From Serratia odorifera (lineage in GTDB: Bacteria > Pseudomonadota > Gammaproteobacteria > Enterobacterales > Enterobacteriaceae): a stretch of 64,000 nucleotides of DNA. The DNA is taken from NCBI RefSeq assembly GCF_900635445.1, contig NZ_LR134117.1, positions 1,364,001-1,428,000 on the forward strand, read 5' to 3'. The notes beneath the pieces were generated by a model, which worked only from the letters and a program-made list of their open reading frames with translations, searched no databases and was not told the origin of the DNA. Below are positions 39,674 to 48,600 of the stretch, in pieces. The stretch's first letter is position 1. Every line of letters starts with the position of its first letter. The position numbers and the translations under genes were made by a program.

Positions 39674-40576
39674 TTATAGCTCCCATTGCCCCTGGCGACC
39701 CGGGGGAACTACAGAGCAAGGATCCTGGTGAATAATGACATCCGCACCGGGAAAACGCTCCAGCAGGGTTTTTTCTACTCGTTCGGCCAATATGTGCGCC
39801 TGCATCAGCGGCAGATTGTCTTCCATTTCCAAATGCAGCTGGATGAACTTGGTCGGGCCGGATTGGCGAGTGCGTAAATCATGGGCGCCTTTTATCCCCG
39901 GCAATGACGATACCACCTCGATGATCGCCTGCCGCTCTTCATCCGGCAATGCGCGATCGAGCAATGATTGCACCGCTTCATAACCCATGCGCAACGCGCT
40001 GTAGAGAATGTAAACGCCAATACCCAGCGCAAACAGCGCATCTGCTCGCTGAAAGCCGTACCAGCTTAGACCAAGCGCTATAAGAATAGCACCATTCATC
40101 ATGACATCTGACTGATAATGCAGCATATCTGCTCTTACCGCCTGACTGCGAGTTTTTCTTACCACCCATCGTTGATAAGTCACCAGCATCAGGGTACTGA
40201 GCAGCGCCACCAGCGTGACGGCAATGCCGACGCCAGGCTCGCGCATCGTCTGCGGGGAATAGAGATGTTGAAAGCCGGTAAGAAACAGGAACAGCGCGGA
40301 GCCGGAGATAAACATGCTTTGCGCCAGCGCAGCCAATGACTCGGCCTTACCGTGTCCGAAGGTGTGTTCCTGGTCGGCCGGCTGCAGGGAATAGCGCACC
40401 ACCAGCAGATTGGTCAGCGAAGCGGCGATATCCACCAGTGAATCCACCAGCGCAGCCAACACGCTTACCGACCCGGTGATATACCAGGCAACGATTTTGA
40501 TCAGCAGTAACGTTGCGGCCAATACGGTGGCGGCCAGGGCGGCAGACTTCACCAGGCGCGCATATTGCTGTTGCAT
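39674..40576 (-). CDS. fieF: FieF, cation-efflux pump (zinc/iron)
   Basis: A 300-residue cation diffusion facilitator, six transmembrane helices plus a cytosolic C-terminal domain. The metal site is formed by DSLVD (D45, D49) in helix 2 and HYQSD (about H153, D157) in helix 5. It exports zinc and ferrous iron by proton antiport. It marks the chromosomal edge of the prophage; in E. coli the next gene would be cpxP. Confidence 0.96.
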   Translation of the reverse strand: MQQQYARLVKSAALAATVLAATLLLIKIVAWYITGSVSVLAALVDSLVDIAASLTNLLVVRYSLQPADQEHTFGHGKAESLAALAQSMFISGSALFLFLTGFQHLYSPQTMREPGVGIAVTLVALLSTLMLVTYQRWVVRKTRSQAVRADMLHYQSDVMMNGAILIALGLSWYGFQRADALFALGIGVYILYSALRMGYEAVQSLLDRALPDEERQAIIEVVSSLPGIKGAHDLRTRQSGPTKFIQLHLEMEDNLPLMQAHILAERVEKTLLERFPGADVIIHQDPCSVVPPGRQGQWEL

Positions 40577-40624
40577 AACCAGTCCCGATTGATTTTTCTC
40601 GGTTCAGTATAACGGAATGTCAGG

Positions 40625-40652
40625 CAAAAAAAGCCCCGCCATCATGGCGGGG
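40625..40652 (-). terminator. fieF terminator
   Basis: CCCCGCC-ATGAT-GGCGGGG followed by seven T residues on the minus strand, 48 bases after... the terminator lies upstream of fieF's start on the plus map and would end transcription arriving from the prophage side. Confidence 0.6.
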
Positions 40653-40743
40653 AAGACAGGGATGGTGAAGAAATCCAGTAAGTAACAACCTGGAATAAAA
40701 GGATTTATTCTATCAGTCGTCTACATTTTGACTACACTTCGAC
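40653..40743. other. Probable chromosome-prophage junction (attachment end)
   Basis: Host sequence ends after fieF and phage cargo begins before 40771, so an att site must lie in or near this 90-base stretch. The exact core cannot be read because the other end of the prophage is outside the window. No integrase is near this end, which fits the P2 layout in which ogr and int lie at opposite ends of the integrated phage. Confidence 0.5.
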
Positions 40744-40771
40744 AAAAAAAGCCCCGAATATTTCGGGGCTT
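40744..40771 (-). terminator. Terminator of the cargo operon
   Basis: GCCCCGAA-ATA-TTCGGGGC followed by seven T residues on the minus strand, just after the stop of the VasI-like gene. Confidence 0.9.
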
Positions 40772-40780
40772 CATCTGTAT

Positions 40781-41413
40781 TTACTTCCAGCCACAGGCCT
40801 TTTGAAGAGGTTTTAACGCCTCAGATAAACCAGTTAAATCAAACGTCACATTCACAGGGCTTTCGTTGTACGGCGTAATTTGAGCGTACATTCCATTCGC
40901 CTGAGTCAAAGCTTTGACGAACTCGATCACATTCCCACGATAGAAGACCGCTTTCGTATCGCTGGAAATGTTCCAAGTTTTCGTTTTTGCCTTTTGCTTA
41001 TCCAAACGGTATAGCATCTGCGTTTCATTCAGGCCCAGATATGTATCCCAATTGATGTACAACTCCGTTTTCTTCTCTCTGCAAGTAATGTACAAATCAG
41101 GAGTTACTGACTCACCAAATTGAGAACGGAAAGACTCATTAGCAGAAAGACTAACGAAAACATTCTCTGAATCGTCTACCGGTGAAGACTGTGTTGATAC
41201 CTGCCATTTTCCAACACCTGCCGTAGGTTTAGTGTCTTCGACTGTTTTTGGTGGCAAAACCTTATCATAGCAAGCCAAACGATCATCACTCTTTGCTTCT
41301 GACTGACATTTTAGTAAAGCATCTTTATCAAAGTCAGTCTTAGCCTCTGCCGCTGCATACGCTGTAGACACAGCCGTAAAAGAGAGCGCCATAGCAATTA
41401 TTATCTTGTTCAT
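40781..41413 (-). CDS. VasI/TagO-like periplasmic protein (prophage cargo)
   Basis: A 210-residue secreted protein: signal peptide at residues 1-20 (MNKIIIAMALSFTAVSTAYA), then a small domain with the paired cysteines KCQSEAKSDDRLACYD, typical of proteins annotated as type VI secretion-associated VasI/TagO, and a long beta-rich domain ending LKPLQKACGWK. There is no other secretion gene nearby, so a role in type VI secretion is doubtful. MNK is chosen as start because AAGGTG lies upstream; an ATG overlapping the previous stop is five codons earlier. The composition is AT-richer than the phage structural genes, suggesting separate acquisition. Confidence 0.7.
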   Translation of the reverse strand: MNKIIIAMALSFTAVSTAYAAAEAKTDFDKDALLKCQSEAKSDDRLACYDKVLPPKTVEDTKPTAGVGKWQVSTQSSPVDDSENVFVSLSANESFRSQFGESVTPDLYITCREKKTELYINWDTYLGLNETQMLYRLDKQKAKTKTWNISSDTKAVFYRGNVIEFVKALTQANGMYAQITPYNESPVNVTFDLTGLSEALKPLQKACGWK

Positions 41414-41424
41414 GCACACACCTT

Positions 41425-41757
41425 TCATGCTTTTGGGCGAGTCAAAAAAACAAACATCCCGATAATGATATCGCCAATAACCCAGATAGTACCCAGCATC
41501 ATCATTCCCAGCCCCGTGCCAAGTGCAGCACCGGCCCGCTCAGCGTCTGAGGCCGCGCTATTGATCACATCACTACTGCCACCGGCCCCGGCAAAAATGC
41601 AATAAATCATAAAAACGTTGAACAGGATAAATACCCATTTCACAACTTTGCCAAAAAACGAGCGTTTCGGCTTCCTTACCTGATGCCCACAAGACGGACA
41701 TTTAAACGCTGAATCACTAATTTCTTTACTGCATTCCGGGCAGTTTACTAATGCCAT
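41425..41757 (-). CDS. Zinc-ribbon two-helix membrane protein (prophage cargo)
   Basis: A 110-residue protein opening with a zinc ribbon, NCPEC and KCPSCGHQ, then a basic linker (RKPKRSFFGKVVK) and two hydrophobic helices at about residues 44-60 and 82-104. It looks like a small membrane protein with a cytosolic metal-binding head; the function is unknown. It precedes the VasI-like gene by eleven bases and the two form an operon. Together they occupy the slot between ogr and the attachment end, where P2-like phages carry lysogenic-conversion genes. Confidence 0.7.
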   Translation of the reverse strand: MALVNCPECSKEISDSAFKCPSCGHQVRKPKRSFFGKVVKWVFILFNVFMIYCIFAGAGGSSDVINSAASDAERAGAALGTGLGMMMLGTIWVIGDIIIGMFVFLTRPKA

Positions 41758-41828
41758 ATTCCTACTCTCCATAAATATGGTTACATAACCGCTATAAAGC
41801 CTATCAGTTGATTTTGTTTGGATAAATA
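41758..41828 (-). promoter_or_regulatory. AT-rich promoter region of the cargo operon
   Basis: The short space before the zinc-ribbon gene is very AT-rich on the minus strand (TTTATAGCGG and TATGTAACC segments) and could hold a promoter independent of the phage late genes. No -35/-10 pair is certain. Confidence 0.4.
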
Positions 41829-41830
41829 AA

Positions 41831-41853
41831 AATAACCCGCCTCAGAGGCGGGG
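41831..41853 (-). terminator. Terminator after ogr
   Basis: CCCCGCCTC-TGA-GGCGGG with T-rich sequence after it on the minus strand, directly after the ogr stop codon. It isolates the late D-ogr transcript from the cargo genes. Confidence 0.75.
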
Positions 41854-41857
41854 TAAT

Positions 41858-42100
41858 TCAAAGTGTGAGGGATAACTGATCTTCGCCGTGATGACTTCGT
41901 GGGAAAACATCTTGCGGAACCAGCGCGCCAGGTGCGGGCTGAGTTTGATTTAATGCTCCGTCGATCTCCGTCATGCTGGTAAAGCAATAGCCGCACAACA
42001 TATTTTGACACTGGTGATAACTGCGCCGCACTAATACGCTTAACTCTACACTGGTACGAGTTTTCGCGACTGCACGGCAGCGAGGACAGCGCATTGCCAT
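41858..42100 (-). CDS. ogr: Ogr/Delta-type late gene activator
   Basis: An 80-residue zinc-finger protein starting MAMRCPRCRAVAKTRTS with cysteines in CPRC and CQNMLCGYC, the zinc-binding pattern of P2 Ogr, 186 B and P4 Delta. These proteins bind TGT-N12-ACA sites about 55 bases before late promoters and contact the RNA polymerase alpha subunit. Three perfect sites of this form are present in the prophage. It lies downstream of D, the standard position. Confidence 0.93.
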   Translation of the reverse strand: MAMRCPRCRAVAKTRTSVELSVLVRRSYHQCQNMLCGYCFTSMTEIDGALNQTQPAPGALVPQDVFPRSHHGEDQLSLTL

Positions 42101-42146
42101 ACGCGGGCCTCCTCTGGACTGGTTAATATCACGTCAAGTATAACGC

Positions 42147-43274
42147 TTAACCCGTTGATTCGTCACCCGCCTCCGCCGTCCACTCGTCAATCTTAACTTC
42201 CAGTTCCAGCGAGGTGGTAAAACCACCGCCGCCGATATCATGGACACAACGGGTGATCGTCCAGTATCCGTTATCAATCGTGGACTTAAAACCCAATACG
42301 CTTGCCGGTTGCTCTGGGTACAAGTCTGCGCGGCCCCGCGCCAGGGTAATGGCGAATGACGCCGCGCCCCGCTGTAACTGGCTCCACTTCGCCGCCGCAG
42401 CCCGCTTCGCAGCCTTTTCCGTTTTGAACGTCTTGCGGATCACAAATACGTTACCGTCCGCACCGGCCATGTAATCCCCTTCCTTGCTGCTTGAGGCGGG
42501 TTCTTTGGTTTTTTTCGGCGGGTTTGTTCTGCGGCGTCTGCGGCTGGTTGTCTTCACCGTGGTGGCAGGCTTCTTCCCGAAGTTGAGATCCAGCCAATAG
42601 GCAGTAACGCCGGTATAAGCGTCACGGTCTGCAATGCTAAAACTGTGCTTATCGCCGCTGGCGCGCACTATGCTGATCGCAGGTAATGGCTTACCGCTTT
42701 GGGTTATTCCCTGCCCTGGCGTGATAAACAGCAACATACCGTTTTTGACGGTGGCAACTGCACCCAGCATATCCGCCATTCGGGTGAGAAAGCTGATATC
42801 TGATTCGCTGGTCTGATCGGCATGGTCGATCTCAATCTTCGCCAGTTCCTCGCTGACACCGGCGCGCAGATCGTACCGGCTGGCGATACTGGCAACCACA
42901 TCACCCACGGTTATATCGTGCCAGGAATATTCACGCTTCACGTTAAACGTGTCGCGAAAGTCCGCACTACGGGCGCTTATGGTGAGCTGATCAGGCGGGC
43001 CACGGTGTGCAACCTCATCAACGGTATACAGCCCTTTGAATATCAGCGGGTCGTTATCCCAGCCCAGTGAAACGGAAATCTTAGCGCCGCGCGATGGCAT
43101 AACGATCTGCCCGTCTGAATCGTCCAGCGTCAGATCCAACGTATCCGCCTCAAAGCCCCGGTTGTCCGTGAGTGACAACGAGATCAAGCGCTCATCCAGC
43201 GCGGTGAGCTGCTTGCCTTCTATTTGAATACTGAACGCCGGGCGGGGAGAGTATCGCGCATCATCATCCAACAT
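42147..43274 (-). CDS. D: Late control protein / baseplate hub gpD
   Basis: A 375-residue gpD-family tail protein. It carries a SISARSADFRDTF-like segment with the sequence TISARSADF and the VGDVVASIASRYDL stretch, both typical of the hub that joins tube and spike, followed by a basic low-complexity segment (about residues 235-255). The start at MLDDDARYSP is supported by family N-termini; the open frame extends 52 codons upstream through the regulatory region. In P2 it follows U on the same strand; here it is divergent from FI. Confidence 0.88.
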   Translation of the reverse strand: MLDDDARYSPRPAFSIQIEGKQLTALDERLISLSLTDNRGFEADTLDLTLDDSDGQIVMPSRGAKISVSLGWDNDPLIFKGLYTVDEVAHRGPPDQLTISARSADFRDTFNVKREYSWHDITVGDVVASIASRYDLRAGVSEELAKIEIDHADQTSESDISFLTRMADMLGAVATVKNGMLLFITPGQGITQSGKPLPAISIVRASGDKHSFSIADRDAYTGVTAYWLDLNFGKKPATTVKTTSRRRRRTNPPKKTKEPASSSKEGDYMAGADGNVFVIRKTFKTEKAAKRAAAAKWSQLQRGAASFAITLARGRADLYPEQPASVLGFKSTIDNGYWTITRCVHDIGGGGFTTSLELEVKIDEWTAEAGDESTG

Positions 43275-43343
43275 CTTATTGGTTCCCTCATTGGTGAAGG
43301 TACCATCGTCGCCACGCGCGCGCGTACAGACAACGCGGGACTG

Positions 43344-43363
43344 TTGTTGCGGTCTGCTGACAA
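43344..43363. promoter_or_regulatory. Ogr-type activator site between D and FI
   Basis: TTGT-TGCGGTCTGCTG-ACAA is a perfect TTGT-N12-ACAA dyad. With activation at -55 the plus-strand start would fall near 43408 with a TGATAA -10 element around 43398-43403, well placed for FI. The dyad could also serve D on the minus strand, with a start near 43299, 25 bases before its ATG. Confidence 0.75.
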
Positions 43364-43434
43364 CGCTCACCTCTCGCACCGGCTGGCAATTGTCGCAATG
43401 ATAAGTGGCAATCACTGACTGGCGAGGCAACTAC

Positions 43435-44629
43435 ATGGCCACAAATTACCATCACGGTGTAACCGTCAAGGAAACCACCGATCTGAGCACGATGATCACC
43501 GATATTGATTCAGCGGTGATCGGCGTCGTTTGTATCGCTGACGATGCAGACAAAGACGCCTTCCCGCTGGATACCCCTGTACTCATTACCCGCGTGGCTA
43601 CTGTGCTGGGTAAGGCAGGCAAAACCGGCACCCTGTTTACCACTCTGAAAGCTATTTCAGACCAGACCAGCCCGCAAACCATCGTGATCCGCGTTGCTGA
43701 CGCAAGCAAAATCCCACCCGTTGAAGGGAAAGCAGCAATAACACAGGATCAACTGGTGATCGGCGGCACCGACGACACCGGACGCTTTACCGGCCTGTAT
43801 GCGCTGCTGTCAGCAGAAATGCGCGTTGGTGTACGTCCGCGAGTGCTGGCCGTCCCTGGCCTTGATACTCAGCCAGTAGCGGCACAACTTGGCGTGATCG
43901 CGGAAAAAACTGCGCGCCTTTGCTTACGTGTCTGCGAACGGCTGTAACACCATTGCAGAGGCAAAGGATTACCGGGAGCAGTTTGCCCAGCGTGAAATGA
44001 TGGTTATCTGGCCTAATTTCATCTGCTACGACACCAACGCGGGAGCAAATGCCACCGTGCCGGTGGGTGCTCATGCGGTAGGAATGCGCGCCAAAATCGA
44101 CGCCACGCAGGGCTGGCACAAAACCATTTCCAACGTGCCGGTAAATAACGTGCTGGGAATGGATCGCGATATCTATTACACCCTACAGGGCACCGATACC
44201 GACGCGGACGAGCTGAACGCGGCAGGCGTCACCACCCTGATCAAACAGGACGGCTATCGCATTTGGGGATCTCGTACCTGCGACGCAGAAACCTACATCT
44301 TTGAGAGCTATACCCGTACCGCGCAAATTGTGGCGGATACCGTCGCAGAAGCCCATTTCTTCTACGTTGACAAGCCGCTTACACCGTCACTGGTTAAAGA
44401 CATTGTGGACGGCATCAACAAGAAACTGACGTCATATGTGACGGCTGGCAAGCTGCTGGGCGCGCGTTGCTGGTACGACCCTGAGCCGAATACCAGCGAA
44501 ACCCTGCGCAACGGGCAGCTCACCATCAAATACAACTACACGCCTGTTCCGCCGCTGGAAAATCTCAGCCTGGTGCAGGAGTTCACTGATGAATACTTCG
44601 CTACGTTTTCCAGCGCAGTGAATAACTAA
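43435..44629 (+). CDS. FI: Tail sheath protein gpFI (frameshifted in this sequence)
   Basis: FI builds the contractile sheath of the myovirus tail. Start MATNYHHGVTVKE follows GAGG. Conserved segments SAVIGVVCIADDAD, LITRVATVLGKAGKTGTL and the C-terminal PVPPLENLSLVQEFTDEYF match P2. An extra A in the six-A run at 43904-43909 breaks the frame; five A residues give IAEKLRAFAYVSANGCNTIAEA. The corrected length is 397 residues. It is the first gene of an operon running opposite to V-G. Confidence 0.95.
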
Positions 44630-44641
44630 CCGGGGGCGCGT

Positions 44642-45157
44642 ATGGCTCTGCCAAAAAAACTTAAATACTTCAACATGTTCTTTGACGGGGATAACTATTT
44701 CGGCATGGTGCCGGAAATCACTCCGGCGAAGTTAACCCGCAAGACAGAGGATTATCAGGCCGGTGGTATGCCTGGTTCTGTCGCGGTCGATCTCGGCTTT
44801 GATGCCGGGGCGCTGGATATGGATATCACCCTTGGCGGCATGGATGCGGGGTTGCTGAAAAAATGGGGCATCGCCACCGCTGATGGTATGCAAACGCGCT
44901 ATGCCGGGTCGTACCAAGATGATTCTACCGGCGAAGCGGTACCCGTTGAAATCCAGACGCGCGGGCGCTTCACAGAGATGGATCCCGGCACGTCAAAAAC
45001 CGGGGATGATACTTCCCATAAGTACACCCTGAAAAATACCTATTACAAGCTGACCATCAACAGCGAAGAAATCATTGAAGTTGATGTGCTCAATATGATC
45101 TACAAAGTTGGCGGCGTTGACATGATGGAAAAACACCGCGCTAACATTGGCTTATAA
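44642..45157 (+). CDS. FII: Tail tube protein gpFII
   Basis: A 171-residue tube protein (MALPKKLKYFNMFFDGDNYF) that forms the inner tail conduit inside the FI sheath. Motifs PEITPAKLTRKTEDYQAGGM and DMMEKHRANIGL match the P2 family. It starts twelve bases after FI. Confidence 0.95.
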   Translation: MALPKKLKYFNMFFDGDNYFGMVPEITPAKLTRKTEDYQAGGMPGSVAVDLGFDAGALDMDITLGGMDAGLLKKWGIATADGMQTRYAGSYQDDSTGEAVPVEIQTRGRFTEMDPGTSKTGDDTSHKYTLKNTYYKLTINSEEIIEVDVLNMIYKVGGVDMMEKHRANIGL

Positions 45158-45171
45158 GGAATTAACATACC

Positions 45172-45510
45172 ATGACCAAAGCAACCAAAAAAGAAGGCGT
45201 CCAACTTAATACGCCAATCGTTCGCGGCAAGACAGAGATCACCGAAGTCACGATCACGCCAGTGTTAAAACAGGCCGGATCCCTGCGTGGCTTAAAAGTC
45301 TATGACGTGCTGACGTCTAACTATGATGCGCTGGTTGTCCTGCTGCCGCGCGTCACCGCTCCAGCGCTGACCGCTGATGAAATCGCCCGTATGGATACAT
45401 GGGACTTCTGCCAGCTCGCCAACGCGGTGGTTGATTTTTTGCAGCCACCTTCGGATCTGAACGAGACGGATACGGGCAATGCGTCATTAAATGCCCCTGC
45501 CAGCGCATAG
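45172..45510 (+). CDS. E: Tail assembly chaperone gpE
   Basis: A 112-residue protein of the P2 gpE family, a tail-assembly chaperone thought to coat the tape-measure protein. It ends with its own TAG at 45508-45510 unless ribosomes slip at the heptamer at 45435. The position between FII and T is conserved. Confidence 0.9.
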   Translation: MTKATKKEGVQLNTPIVRGKTEITEVTITPVLKQAGSLRGLKVYDVLTSNYDALVVLLPRVTAPALTADEIARMDTWDFCQLANAVVDFLQPPSDLNETDTGNASLNAPASA

Positions 45511-45635
45511 AAAACTTAATGGCGGATATCGCCGTCATTTTCCACTGGCGACCAGCGGAGATGGACGCCATGACGGTAGAAGAACTTCTGTTATGGCGTG
45601 ATCAAGCCGCTGCACGCAGTGGCGGAGATCATTAA
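45172..45635 (+). CDS. E': gpE+E' fusion made by -1 frameshifting
   Basis: Translation in frame reaches GAT-TTT-TTG; a -1 slip on TTTTTTG continues through a frame open to TAA at 45633-45635, giving about 154 residues. The extension reads CQRIENLMADIAVIFHWRPA and EELLLWRDQAA, the same family sequence seen in the E' tail of P2-like phages. It ends directly before the T start codon. P2 E' is known to be made this way, parallel to the lambda G-GT chaperones. Confidence 0.85.
45435..45441 (+). promoter_or_regulatory. Programmed -1 frameshift heptamer
   Basis: T-TTT-TTG in the zero frame of E (codons GAT TTT TTG) is a classical X-XXY-YYZ slippery site. It is set apart from the sequencing errors elsewhere because both frames are family-conserved. 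Confidence 0.85.
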
Positions 45636-48600
45636 ATGGCAGACCGCAATTTAAATATTAAGGTGGCGTTCAGCGCCCTTAATAATATGTCCCAACCTGT
45701 CAACGCGGCGCGCCAGAGTGCCGCCGCGCTGGCATCTCAAATCAAACAGACGCAAAGCAACATCAAGGGGCTTGAGCGTCAGGCTTCCAGCTTCGACCGG
45801 CTGACCGCAGCCAATAAGAAAACCACCGATCAACTTTCCCAGGCCAAGACACAGGCGCGTGAAATGGCGGCGGCTTTCGGCCCATTGCGCCAGCGCAGCA
45901 CGGAACAAGTTACCGCTCTTAACCAACAACGGGCGGCGATCCGTAACCTAACCGCACAGCAGAAAACTGAACAGACACAGCTCAACCAGTTGCGTACCAG
46001 CTTCTACCGCCAAGGTATTGCAATCAGCAGCAGCAGCCGAGCAACGGAGCAAATCAGCCAGCGCACCGCGCAGTACAATCGCCAGTTAACTGAGCAGCAA
46101 AGGCGGCTTAACGCCGTAAACCAGGCGCAGGCCCGCTACAGTCGCACCAAAGAAACCGGCGAAAAAATGATGAGCGGCGGTATGAAAACTGCCGCTGTGG
46201 GTGCAGCAACATTAGCCCCCGTCGCCGCTGCTGTTAAATCCTACAGCAGCCTGGAAGACGCCATGAAGGGCGTTGCCAAGCAGGTGAACGGCTTACGCGA
46301 TGACGGAGGCAACCGCACCCCGCAGTATGAAGAAATGCAGCGGGCAATCATGGACGCCAGCGAAAAGCTGCCAATGGCAAACGGCGCTGTAGACTTCGCC
46401 GCGTTAGTAGAAGGTGGCGCACGTATGGGCGTTACTGACAGTAACGATCCTTGGGCAAAGCAGAAAACTGACCTTTTATCTTTCGCCAGCATGGCGGCAA
46501 AAGCTTCTGTTGCGTTTGAACTACCTGCCGATCAATTGTCTGAAAGTCTCGGTAAAATCGCTGGGTTGTATAAGATCCCGACCAAGAATATTGAGCAGCT
46601 AGGCGATGCAATTAACTACCTGGATGACAACGCTAAATCTAAAGGCGCTGATATTATCGACGTACTCCAGCGCGTGGGCGGACTTGCCAGCCAACTGGAC
46701 TACAAGCAAGCCGCCGCGCTGGGTTCCACTTTTCTTACCCTTGGCACACCTGCCGAAGTTGCCGCCAGTGCCACCAATGCAATGGTGCGCGAACTCTCGA
46801 TCGCCACTGTTCAGGGCAAGAACTTTATGGAGGGGCTAGACGCCCTCGGCCTCAGTGCTGAAAAAGTCCAGAAAAGCATGTCAATGGATGCCATGGGCAC
46901 GATTATTTCAGTACTGGAAGCCTCTAAAAACCTCGCCCCAGATAAACAAGTCGCCAACCTTACCCAGATTTTCGGTAAGGAATTCGGTGACGATGCGCAG
47001 AAGCTTGCGAATAACCTCCCCGAACTACGCCGACAGATAGAGCTGACACAGGGTGCTGCCGCAAAAGGTTCAATGCAGCGGGAATCTGATATCAATAAAA
47101 GCTCCCTGTCTGCACAGTGGCAAATGACCAAAACCGGCGCGGCTAACGCGTTTAGTTCAGCAGGTGAAACGCTACGCGATCCGCTGATGGATATCATGCT
47201 GACCACCAGTAAGGTAGTTGGCAGCGTTCGCCGCTGGGTCGAGGCCAACCCGGTGCTGGTTGGCTCAATCATGAAAGTCACTGCCGCTATTGATGCCCTG
47301 CTGACCGTCGTTGGTGTCCTGATGTTGTCCATCGGTGCAGTTCTTGGCCCGATGGCGCTTGTACGCCTCAGCTTTACCGCGCTTGCTGGTTCAGGTGGTG
47401 TAACACCACTCATAGGGTCTTTTGGCAAGTTATCAGGTGCGTTACGTGGGCTTATCCCTTCGTTTTCCGGCGTTGGCCGAAGTATCAAAGACTGGCCCGC
47501 GCTATTCCGATCCGCTACATCCGCTATTAGCCAATTTAGTAAGCAGGCTCTTGGCGGACTCAATACGTCACTGGCGGCGCTTTCACGCGGTGCGGTTGCA
47601 ACCGGCCAAGGACTTTTTACCCTTTTCACTAAACCCATGACGGCGATTGCCTGGCTTGGTAATGGGCTTAAGGCTCTGGCAACGTCCGGCTTCGGCACGC
47701 TACTAAATGTTGGTCGTACCGTAATGATGGCGTTGGGCGGAGGATTATCATTACTTCTTAGCCCTGTTGGAATATTGGTAATGGCTTTAGCCGCTGCTGC
47801 AATCGCCGTTATTAAATTTTGGGAACCAATAAAAGCCTTTTTTACTGGTTTCTATACCGGGCTAATGAGCGGTCTACAGCCATTAACTACAGCATTCAGT
47901 ACAGCCTTCGCACCTTTGTCGCCAATATTTGATTCTATCGGTAATGCTATCGGCAGTGTCTGGGAGTGGTTTACAAAGCTGTTTGAACCGATCAAGTTCT
48001 CCAGCGAAGCGCTTGCTTCCTGCACCAGTGCCGGGGAAACGTTTGGTAAAGTGGTTGGTAGCGCGCTGTCAGCACTTACGCCAATCATTGAGGGGATAGC
48101 CCGTGGAATAGGCTGGGTGCTAGAAAAACTCGGGGCCATACCCGACGCAACCAAAGCGGCGCAGCAAGCTGCGGAAAGCATGCATAAAGATCCCGTAGTA
48201 TGGGAGTGGGATCCGCAGCAAAAGAAAATGGTTAAAAAGGGCTGGAACTGGTCGCCAAAGAATGACCAGCAAAAGAAAACCGATGAAAAGCAACAACAAG
48301 CCATTGACCAACAGAAAAAACAGGAAAGTCTTCTTGGCTCTCTGAAAGGCCCTGCCAATATCGCACCGAAGATGAGCGGTAGCCTGGATAAAATCGCCAG
48401 CAACACGGCAGAGAAGAAGGACGGCCCCGGCGAAATCGTCTTCAAGAATAAGCAGCCGTACATTCCGATCCGTGGGGGATACGCCGAGCCGGTGCAACAG
48501 GCAAAGCGTCAGGTACCATCACTCACGGCATGGATGCAGCAGCAGGCGGGTGCGCTGGTTTCTTCTGTGCTTCCGTACAGCGTCCAGCAGCCTGCTGCCC

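Noticed and set aside
40625..40771. The two AAAAAAAGCCCC sequences as att direct repeats
   Set aside because: Each is simply the T-run side of a terminator hairpin, and both lie at the same end of the prophage, so they cannot be the two att copies.
43275..43430. 52-codon N-terminal extension of gpD
   Set aside because: It runs through the late activator dyad, has no conserved sequence and is absent from family N-termini.
43904..43909. Programmed frameshift in FI at the A-run
   Set aside because: The short product has no family meaning and sheath genes are not known to be frameshifted; it fits the general homopolymer error pattern.
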